Part shown: piece by piece, positions 24,942-30,297 of the stretch
How positions within the stretch are numbered: the stretch's first letter is position 1
How the letters are laid out: each line of letters begins with the position of its first letter
IMG/VR virus record: IMGVR_UViG_3300029911_000001
Location: 167,109-231,108 of that record
DNA: 64,000 bases
Reading direction: 5' to 3' (one strand)
DNA from: a virus
Notes under the pieces: model-generated
Told to the model about the DNA's origin: nothing
What the model saw: only the letters and a program-made list of their open reading frames with translations
The model's database searches: none
Position numbers and translations under genes: made by a program

Positions 24942-25018
24942 CGGAGAGTGGCCAAGATGGAAAGGCTCTGGTTTCGGGAACCAGAAATTCGTGAGTTCGA
25001 ACCTCACCTCTCCGACCA
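24942..25018 (+). tRNA. tRNA-Pro(CGG)
   Basis: Acceptor CGGAGAG/CTCTCCG (C1 typical of Pro), anticodon stem CTGGT/ACCAG with loop TTCGGGA, T loop TTCGAAC, encoded CCA. Confidence 0.95.
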
Positions 25019-25030
25019 AACTTTTACCCT

Positions 25031-25654
25031 TCAAAGGAGGATCACTCCTTTATCCAACTCATCATGGTGGTTCTTACACAAGGCGATGAGGTTGCAAGGG
25101 TCATTGATTTCACCGACCAACGCAGTTGAAGGGAAAGCTCTGATGGGTTTGATGTGGCAACAGTCCACATGGAAGGTATACCCACATACTTGACACATAC
25201 GGGCTCTAACCTTGAAGAGAACCCCTCTAGCGTGTTCTCGGATTCGTTCTAATGGGCACGCCTTCTTGGTTCTTAGCGGGAGCAATGACATTGGGATGTA
25301 ATTACACTCGGGGCATCGAGTGGTAGAACGGTGTCTGTTTACCTTGAAGAAGAGGGTTCCACAAGAAGTACAGTTACGGGGTTTTGGTTTGTTTCGCGGG
25401 AATGTCGTTCGTGCCATATTGTACTTGGCACCACACGATTGGTTGCAGAACTTTTTTCTCTTGACTTGTTGAAACTTTGAGCGAGTCATCTCTTCAAGAG
25501 GTATCAAGATAGCAGTATCACACTGTAGGCAACGGGTTGGATTTTCATTGTACCCTTCCATTCGTTGCTGGGCTCTTTGTCGGTTCAACACGTTTGCATT
25601 TTTACCGGCAGCTTTGATTTGAGCCAATCTGGTTGAGCTTAGTTTGTTTTTCAT
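25031..25654 (-). CDS. HNH endonuclease with zinc ribbons (minus strand)
   Basis: 207 residues. Three CxxC-containing segments (CLQCDTA; CNQSCGAKYN; CTSCGTLF with CPECN) lead to the HNH core CQVCGYTFHVDCCHIKPIRA and NLIALCKNHHDELD. It lies head-on between tRNA-Pro(CGG) and tRNA-Pro(TGG). Confidence 0.85.
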   Translation of the reverse strand: MKNKLSSTRLAQIKAAGKNANVLNRQRAQQRMEGYNENPTRCLQCDTAILIPLEEMTRSKFQQVKRKKFCNQSCGAKYNMARTTFPRNKPKPRNCTSCGTLFFKVNRHRSTTRCPECNYIPMSLLPLRTKKACPLERIREHARGVLFKVRARMCQVCGYTFHVDCCHIKPIRAFPSTALVGEINDPCNLIALCKNHHDELDKGVILL

Positions 25655-25693
25655 TTTTCAACTCCCTGTTTACTGATTAGGTAGTTGAAAAAT
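25653..25693 (-). promoter_or_regulatory. Inverted repeat over the HNH start, abutting tRNA-Pro(TGG)
   Basis: ATTTTTCAACT (25653-25663) and AGTTGAAAAAT (25683-25693) form an 11-bp perfect stem. On the minus strand the stem overlaps the ATG and part of the ribosome site. Its outer edge is the base before tRNA-Pro(TGG). Confidence 0.6.
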
Positions 25694-25767
25694 CGGGGTG
25701 TAGCTGGAAGGTCAAGCCCGTGTTTTGGGAACACGAGACGAGGTTTCGATTACCTCCACCCCGACCA
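25694..25767 (+). tRNA. tRNA-Pro(TGG)
   Basis: Acceptor CGGGGTG/CACCCCG, anticodon stem CGTGT/ACACG with loop TTTGGGA, encoded CCA. Confidence 0.94.
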
Positions 25768-25789
25768 ATTTTGAACTATATCACCGGAA

Positions 25790-25824
25790 GCAGCGGAGAG
25801 ATTCGAATCCTATCACCCCGACCA
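25790..25824 (+). pseudogene. 3' remnant of a tRNA-Pro-like gene
   Basis: ATTCGAAT, then CACCCCGACCA, copies the T loop and acceptor 3' strand of the preceding tRNA-Pro, but no matching 5' half is present upstream and the T stem is degraded. Confidence 0.6.
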
Positions 25825-26125
25825 AGTTTGAAGTATGCCAGCGACGACCGCTGAGCCTTTATAGCCCCTATCCGAGGGGTGTTGGGCTCATGTCACGCCG
25901 ATACCGTGCTCATCATGAGAGGGATACTCTATGAGTGTTGCGACGAACGGTGCCGACGACGCAAGTCCGGGGCAACTTCGGCCCCGCTAAGGGGCCGGAC
26001 AAGTTTTGAACTTTGGTAGTATTATATTTAGTGGAGCCGGACTGCGGTAGTCCCACAGGACTGTACGACGTGAAGCCCTCCACACATCACACGGTCGTCG
26101 TCCGGGGTGTTAGGGGAGAAGTATC
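25825..26125 (+). other. Structured leader region with a short ORF and a promoter
   Basis: No ordinary gene. Hairpins: CAGCG/CGCTG near 25843, GAGCC/GGCTC enclosing CCCC/GGGG near 25857-25893. A 19-codon ORF (25931-25990, MSVATNGADDASPGQLRPR) ends in the loop of a GGCCCC/GGGGCC hairpin (25980-25996). This competes with CCGGGGC pairing to GCCCC just before. A promoter follows at 25998-26025, then a hairpin-containing leader to the gene at 26126. Confidence 0.4.
25998..26025 (+). promoter_or_regulatory. Promoter for the gene at 26126
   Basis: -10 TATTAT (26020-26025), weak -35 GACAAG (25998-26003), 16-nt spacer. The leader is about 95 nt. Confidence 0.55.
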
Positions 26126-26593
26126 ATGAATTTTAAGGTGACTCATTGGCATCTCGCTAAGGGACGCGGCGATGGCGATAACACCGAAGTCGTAGTCCGT
26201 CTGGAAGAGTCATCGTGGTTCTGGCACTTCGCTGAGTTCATCGGTGAGCACGTATTCTTCACCATCTGCGATTGGTGCCACAAGGTTCCCCTCCCTAAGT
26301 TCGTATGCAACTGGGAACGCAACTGGGGCGGTGACAAGGAAGACGGCGTACATAAGCTGGAAGACTGGTATGGTGCCGACCTTGGTTGTCTCTGGCACGT
26401 CTACGTAGAGTCCCCCGTCCTTCAGTGGGTGTGGAAGCATAAGTTCATTGAACAGGCCACAGAGTTCCGTATGACCCTTGCCGAGGCCCGTGAAAAGTTC
26501 AAAGGCACACAGGCTTACAAGCTGGAGTGGATTGAAGAAGATGTCAAGCGTGACGCTGCATACGCTGCGGAACACCCCGAAGATAACGATTAG
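26126..26593 (+). CDS. Unknown Trp-rich protein
   Basis: 155 residues with about 14 Trp, for example SSWFWHFAEF, NWERNWGGD, LQWVWKHKF, plus CDWCHKV. AGGGGAG precedes the ATG. It has a dedicated promoter between tRNA clusters. No family recognised. Confidence 0.7.
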   Translation: MNFKVTHWHLAKGRGDGDNTEVVVRLEESSWFWHFAEFIGEHVFFTICDWCHKVPLPKFVCNWERNWGGDKEDGVHKLEDWYGADLGCLWHVYVESPVLQWVWKHKFIEQATEFRMTLAEAREKFKGTQAYKLEWIEEDVKRDAAYAAEHPEDND

Positions 26594-26617
26594 TCAGAAA
26601 TAATGCAAAAATAAGTG

Positions 26618-26645
26618 TTGCAAAGTTTTCTGACTTTGGTATTAT
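26618..26645 (+). promoter_or_regulatory. Promoter of tRNA-Met
   Basis: -35 TTGCAA (26618-26623), 16-nt spacer, -10 TATTAT (26640-26645). The expected start site coincides with the 5' end of the tRNA (26650), so little or no 5' processing is needed. Confidence 0.85.
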
Positions 26646-26649
26646 TAGT

Positions 26650-26730
<81 letters not shown>

Positions 26731-26750
26731 AGAAGTAAAGTAAGGGTACA

Positions 26751-26849
26751 ATGGCAACTCAGGTTCTTCGCTTCAAGTGCGGCTTCTGCGATAAGGAAAT
26801 GCGTTCCCAAGGGCAACGCACCAAGCACGCAAAGGTCTGCACCAAATGA
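26751..26849 (+). CDS. 32-residue zinc-finger peptide
   Basis: MATQVLRFKCGFCDKEMRSQ then GQRTKHAKVCTK. C-x2-C plus H-x3-C can bind one zinc. GTAAGG lies upstream. Its stop codon overlaps the tRNA-like element at 26848. Confidence 0.55.
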   Translation: MATQVLRFKCGFCDKEMRSQGQRTKHAKVCTK

Positions 26850-26909
26850 CCGTGGTAAATTGAAACTACTCTTCCGGGAGTAGGGTGGCTCAAATCCGCC
26901 CCATGGTCT
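26848..26909 (+). ncRNA. tRNA-like element lacking a D arm
   Basis: GACCGTG (26848-26854) pairs with CATGGTC (26902-26908). A CTACT/AGTAG hairpin with loop CTTCCGGG and a T arm GGTGG CTCAAAT CCGCC follow, but only 11 nt replace the D arm. No CCA. If functional the anticodon could be TCC (Gly); a decayed tRNA is as likely. Confidence 0.4.
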
Positions 26910-26932
26910 ATAACGCTGCACTAACAGAAGGA

Positions 26933-27057
26933 CGACCCGATAGACTCACTGTTTTATAAGGAGTGTTCATGGGAAACATCGCTATGTCCTCACTCTTGCC
27001 CACTCGGGCAACCTGAGTGAGTCCCTGAGTGAGTCCCTGAGTGAGTCTAAAGGGTCG
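26933..27057. repeat. Inverted repeat enclosing three 12-bp tandem repeats
   Basis: 26933-26950 and 27040-27057 are complementary at 16 of 18 positions. Inside the 3' side, ctgagtgagtcc is repeated at 27013, 27025 and 27037 (last copy one base different). A 15-codon ORF with GGAG upstream (26969-27016) lies in the loop. Confidence 0.6.
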
Positions 27058-27086
27058 CCGGTCTACCCGAATAATGACGGCTAAAA

Positions 27087-27248
27087 ATGAAACCACAAGT
27101 AAAGCTTACACGTCGTGAACGCCGGAAGTTGAACAAGCCGAAGAACAATGGCTGCAAGTATGTTTGCTTGACTTGCAACACACCATTCACCTTGAGCACT
27201 GCAATGGATGAGAAGCACTACTGCTCATCTAAGTGCCAACCGAAGTAA
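27087..27248 (+). CDS. Small zinc-binding protein
   Basis: 53 residues. Basic head (KLTRRERRKLNKPK), then CLTCNTPFTLS and YCSSKCQ, a C-x2-C plus C-x3-C zinc ribbon. Starts ATG 27087. Confidence 0.55.
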   Translation: MKPQVKLTRRERRKLNKPKNNGCKYVCLTCNTPFTLSTAMDEKHYCSSKCQPK

Positions 27249-27369
27249 GTTCCCGTTGAATCGGGCTTGGTACTGAAAACCAGCGAAGCAGGGTTGGTCT
27301 CTATGGGTGCAGTCTAGCGCATAGAGTTGGGAGAGGTCGTCGCGACGGCCAATCCCACCCCAGAGTTTT
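27249..27369 (+). ncRNA. Structured RNA with a three-way-junction-like fold
   Basis: GGGTTGG (27291-27297) pairs with CCAATCC (27349-27355). Inside, CTCTATG pairs with CATAGAG (27299-27326), and GGTCGTCG with CGACGGCC (27335-27350, last two bases shared with the outer stem). It looks tRNA-sized but lacks anticodon and T-loop motifs. Confidence 0.35.
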
Positions 27370-27427
27370 GGCGGGATAGAGGAGTTGGTTCCTTGACGGG
27401 CTCATAACCCGTAGACGGTCGGTTCGG
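27370..27427 (+). pseudogene. 5' part of a tRNA-Met(CAT)-like gene
   Basis: GGCGGGA acceptor strand, D arm with TTGG, anticodon stem ACGGG/CCCGT around CTCATAA, and the 5' T strand GTCGG TTCG are normal. The matching 3' T strand and acceptor never appear; a run of hairpins follows. Confidence 0.55.
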
Positions 27428-27459
27428 AGGACATTCGGGAGGCTACTAGTGGCTCCCAC

Positions 27460-27504
27460 CCGGAGGTCTTGTTGGCGAGAAGCCTCCCCCTCCGGTTTAT
27501 TTTG
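27460..27504 (+). terminator. Possible terminator hairpin
   Basis: CCGGAGG (27460-27466) pairs with CCTCCGG (27489-27495) with an inner TCTTG/CGAGA stem, followed by TTTATTTTG. Confidence 0.6.
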
Positions 27505-27842
27505 AGTGGTGCCGTTGGTCGCCTAGCGTCCGACATCCATGGGACAACATGGTATCGAGTCGCCGATGCGATTCGAGGCAACCTGTAGATGACGAAGAAG
27601 GTTATCCTGTGGTGTAGCCGGTAGGCGTTACAGGCAAGTCCCTTCGTCGGTATCATCCGGCACAATTTTTGTTGGGGTCTCACTACGAAGAGCGGCGGCG
27701 TAAGAGGGTGTGAGGCGAGAACCGAAGCATCGACCGTGCAGCGTACCGGATGAAACAGCCGGACTATAGTGGTGGCTTACAACAGTAATGTTGTCGGTGC
27801 GAGTGCTCATCCAAAGCCATGGAACCCCAAACAAAATAATTA
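27505..27842 (+). other. Gene-free region rich in hairpins
   Basis: No supported ORF or complete tRNA. Long-range pairs: GACGAAG 27591 with CTTCGTC 27642, and TTGGGGT 27672 with ACCCCAA 27824. Short hairpins: CGAGTCGC/GCGATTCG near 27556, ACAACA GTAA TGTTGT at 27779-27794. It may hold decayed tRNAs or unknown small RNAs. I considered a group I intron but could not find its core helices. Confidence 0.4.
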
Positions 27843-27870
27843 TTGCAACTGTCTCAGAGTCGTGTATACT
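27843..27870 (+). promoter_or_regulatory. Strong promoter
   Basis: -35 TTGCAA (27843-27848), 16-nt spacer, -10 TATACT (27865-27870). It drives the structured leader and gene at 28057. Confidence 0.85.
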
Positions 27871-28056
27871 ACGTGTACGTTCTTGGATGTAAACCAAGGG
27901 AGTGGGCTCAGTTTCTTGCATCTGTAAATGCAAGTGGAGGTCGGGGCGGGTTGCCCGGTCAAGTTTCCAGCTTTAGAAGAAAGCTGGTGGTGGAGGGTGT
28001 CACGGGAAACCGTGACGCCCCCGTAGTTCAAATCTATCTTAGGAGAACAACGTCCA
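27871..28056 (+). promoter_or_regulatory. Structured 5' leader with three consecutive hairpins
   Basis: GGGC GGGTT GCCC (27944-27956), CCAGCTTT AGAAG AAAGCTGG (27967-27987), and an 11-bp stem with a GAAA tetraloop (27995-28020). A T-loop-like TTCAAAT follows, then AGGAG and ATG 28057. It could be a regulatory element for the downstream gene. Confidence 0.5.
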
Positions 28057-28254
28057 ATGGCAACAATCCTCGAATTCAACGGCTGTCCCAAATGGCGTGT
28101 AGTGAAAGAAGGGGAAGCAACCTTCCTGCACTGCCCGACGACCCAGACTCGCATCCCTGTCACTCTTGGCGAACTCCCCGAAGGTGCAAGCTTCGAGGAA
28201 GGTGATGAAAACCTCCCGACCGGTACCGAACTCGAAATCGCAGTCACGGTCTAA
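28057..28254 (+). CDS. Small unknown protein under a structured leader
   Basis: 65 residues, MATILEFNGCPKWRVVKEGE then LHCPTTQTRIPVTLGELPEG. Beta-rich and acidic. Strong promoter and AGGAG suggest high expression. Not recognised. Confidence 0.68.
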   Translation: MATILEFNGCPKWRVVKEGEATFLHCPTTQTRIPVTLGELPEGASFEEGDENLPTGTELEIAVTV

Positions 28255-28261
28255 CCGAGAA

Positions 28262-28391
28262 ACGCTTGTAGCTCAGAATTACTCTGCGAGGCGGACGAGG
28301 AAGGTACCGACGACTTCGGCTAGACAGAGGAAGCCTAGAGCACCGGGGTTCTAATCCCGGAGGTCGCAGGAGAGGCCCTGCCAAGCGTACC
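28262..28391 (+). tRNA. tRNA-Arg(TCT)-like gene with a 63-nt D-loop insertion
   Basis: Acceptor ACGCTTG (28262-28268) with CAAGCGT (28382-28388). D stem GCTC/GAGC is separated by 63 nt instead of about 8. Anticodon stem CCGGG/CCCGG encloses eight bases GTTCTAAT. Variable loop AGGTC; T stem GCAGG/CCTGC with loop AGAGGC instead of TTCGAAT. After the discriminator only CC is encoded. The anticodon reads TCT (Arg), or CTA if the loop is read one base later. Confidence 0.5.
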
Positions 28392-28397
28392 TTTTAT

Positions 28398-28509
28398 GAG
28401 GGAATGGATAGACTCTGACTTCTCATCTGACATAAGACCAGTCAGGCAGCGTAACTCAGATGAGGCATCGGCCAGAGGAACGTCCGTGAAATCCCGCACT
28501 CCCTCTCCA
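28398..28509 (+). ncRNA. tRNA-like hairpin domain ending in CCA
   Basis: GAGGGAATG (28398-28406) pairs with CACTCCCTC (28497-28505, one mismatch), and TCCA follows. Inside, CTCATCTGA pairs with TCAGATGAG over 9 bp, and CTGAC/GTCAG competes with it. No T loop or clear anticodon. Confidence 0.35.
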
Positions 28510-28563
28510 ATTTGTTTGCAACTTTTTCCAACTATCTGCGTCTAAGTAAGAGAACACATCCCC

Positions 28564-28614
28564 ATGAACCCCATCTACCCAACTCCCGGCGCACGATTTA
28601 CTGAGACCCTCTAA
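28564..28614 (+). CDS. Possible 16-codon leader peptide
   Basis: MNPIYPTPGARFTETL. Its TAA lies in the loop of the ACCCTC/GAGGGT hairpin (28606-28622) just before tRNA-Phe. The same stop-in-hairpin layout occurs at 25931-25996. Confidence 0.25.
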   Translation: MNPIYPTPGARFTETL

Positions 28615-28637
28615 GCGAGGGTGTTTCGTATTTCTGC

Positions 28638-28713
28638 GGCCTTGTAGCTCAGATGGTAGAGCACTACGCTGAAGACGTAGGTGCCGCGGTCTCGAAAGCC
28701 GCCAAGGCCACCA
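28638..28713 (+). tRNA. tRNA-Phe(GAA)
   Basis: Acceptor GGCCTTG/CAAGGCC, D stem GCTC/GAGC, anticodon stem CTACG/CGTAG with loop CTGAAGA, T loop CTCGAAA, encoded CCA. The 3' two thirds overlap, antisense, the end of the endonuclease gene at 28664. Confidence 0.94.
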
Positions 28714-29542
28714 ACTTTTTAATTCTTTTCTTCACAGCACTCCCCGACACCCCTAATAGTCTCCCCGTTGCTTCAAATCCAGTAGTGTCCACTTGTGCTT
28801 GGAGCAGGGCTAAGCTCGGCCATTCAATCTTGTCTTTATGGTTGAGTTTGGCTGCACAGGACTGGCACCGTTTATACCCGGACGTGATGGTGACTCCACA
28901 ACTGCACTGATTTGTCGGTCGTGCCCCCATTAGCCTAATAAAGTCTTTTCCATACTTAGCTGTCACATAAGTCAGGGTCGGCTCCATCTCTTTCTTTCCC
29001 AGTACAGACAGAACCCCACCAAACTGCGCTATTTTGGCTCGATTGCGGTTGTCCATCCACCCCTTCACTTCGATGTAGGCTCCTGTAGGGAGAATAAAGT
29101 CAGGGTAGAACTTGTGTGTCCTGCCTTCGAACGAGTAAGTCAACCCTAGTGTGTTCCGACTGAACCCCACTCCGTGGTCGAGGTTGTAGATGACCCACGC
29201 AAGCTCCCATGAAGAATCGCACCAGTAGCCTTTGTACCAGCCCTTCTTGCCCCGACCAGACCCAGCCCTTATCCCTCCGGTGTTAGGGTTCCATCGTTTA
29301 GGGCCACCATACTTCGCCTTCCTTTCATCCGGGCTCAGGGTATCAATAAATCTGCGGACAGAAATCGCGACGGCGACTGAGTTCTTTCTCACTCGGTCAT
29401 CTGTGTCCTTTGTCAGGCCACGGTTCCACGCGGCCCCACAGTGGTTGATAGGGGCTCCCTCGTGGCTGTATCGAATGTGATTCCTCAGGCCAAACTTGTG
29501 ACAAGATTTCCCGCACTGAGGGCAGTTGATATGTGTATCCAT
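28664..29542 (-). CDS. PD-(D/E)XK-type homing endonuclease (minus strand)
   Basis: 292 residues. N-terminal zinc finger INCPQCGKSCHKFGLRNHIR, basic linker with GGPKRWNP, then the catalytic core CDSSWELAWV, FYPDFILPTGAYIEVKGW (D and ExK residues), a second zinc ribbon CSCGVTIT and CQSCAAK, and a C-terminal helix-turn-helix (GRLLGVSGSAVKKRIKKL). Its last about 17 codons lie antisense in tRNA-Phe. Confidence 0.8.
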   Translation of the reverse strand: MDTHINCPQCGKSCHKFGLRNHIRYSHEGAPINHCGAAWNRGLTKDTDDRVRKNSVAVAISVRRFIDTLSPDERKAKYGGPKRWNPNTGGIRAGSGRGKKGWYKGYWCDSSWELAWVIYNLDHGVGFSRNTLGLTYSFEGRTHKFYPDFILPTGAYIEVKGWMDNRNRAKIAQFGGVLSVLGKKEMEPTLTYVTAKYGKDFIRLMGARPTNQCSCGVTITSGYKRCQSCAAKLNHKDKIEWPSLALLQAQVDTTGFEATGRLLGVSGSAVKKRIKKLVALAAFETAAPTSSA

Positions 29543-29598
29543 ACCATGGACTGCGTAGTCCGAAAATCAAACCAGTGCAAAGACCAGTATTAACTACC

Positions 29599-30288
29599 AT
29601 GGCAGACGAAGTAACCCCACCTGAACCAGACTTCATCAGACTAAAGTTCGAGAAGGATAGCCTTCACAAGCTATACCAGACCGGCGTGTCTCGTGAGATA
29701 AACCCCAAGCGGTGGGAACGTGTTCGAACTGAGATACGATTCGAAGATGTAGTGTCTGACCTCTCCGGTCATAGCGGCTCCGCCATCCGCTGCCCCTTTC
29801 ATGGCTCTGACTCCACCCCATCGTTCTGGATATATCGCGGCTCTAATGATGGCTGGTGCTTCGGCTGTCCTCCGAAAGAACAATACTACGACCAAGTACG
29901 CTTCGCGGCGAAGTACCTCGACATCAGCCGCCCTCAAGCCCTCCGCTGGCTTGAAAAGAAGTGGGACTTGCCAGCGATGCCTGATGAGCCTGATGAAGAG
30001 GACGAGGCTGAAGAAGTACAGCTTCGCTTCGAGGATTTGCAGGAGCCCTTCATACTCCGTGCCATCAAGCAAGTGCGAGAGTTCAAGGATGTTGAACTGG
30101 CAGAGGATTACATTCACTACTACTTCAAAGCCGTGGGCAATTTGAAGATGTCGGACATGGCTAAGAAGGAAGGTGAGCCGGAAGACGCTGCCGAGTTTGA
30201 AGTGAAGGCTGCTACCACACTAGCTCGGGTGTTAGGCAAAGCGGAAATAGCAAGCATTTTCGCTGTCAAACAATCACGAAGGCAGTAA
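29599..30288 (+). CDS. Primase zinc-binding (CHC2) subunit of a split DnaG-like primase
   Basis: 229 residues from ATG 29599. IRCPFHGSDSTPSFWIYR (about 62-79) and DGWCFGCP (about 84-91) form the CHC2 zinc ribbon of DnaG-type primases. No TOPRIM domain follows; that domain is encoded at 45681-46433. A second acidic domain of unknown role fills the C-terminus. A GTATTA box lies just upstream. ATG 29533 is an alternative start. Confidence 0.82.
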   Translation: MADEVTPPEPDFIRLKFEKDSLHKLYQTGVSREINPKRWERVRTEIRFEDVVSDLSGHSGSAIRCPFHGSDSTPSFWIYRGSNDGWCFGCPPKEQYYDQVRFAAKYLDISRPQALRWLEKKWDLPAMPDEPDEEDEAEEVQLRFEDLQEPFILRAIKQVREFKDVELAEDYIHYYFKAVGNLKMSDMAKKEGEPEDAAEFEVKAATTLARVLGKAEIASIFAVKQSRRQ

Positions 30289-30297
30289 TTACTTACT

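Noticed and set aside
26128-26593. Minus-strand frame under the 26126 gene as a real protein
   Set aside because: A 121-codon minus-strand frame exists, but the plus-strand gene has the promoter, ribosome site and better codon use.
27672-27830. Group I intron
   Set aside because: A GACTATAGT-like string and GNRA hairpin recall group I cores, but P3, P4-P6 and P7 pairings could not be found and there is no flanking split gene.
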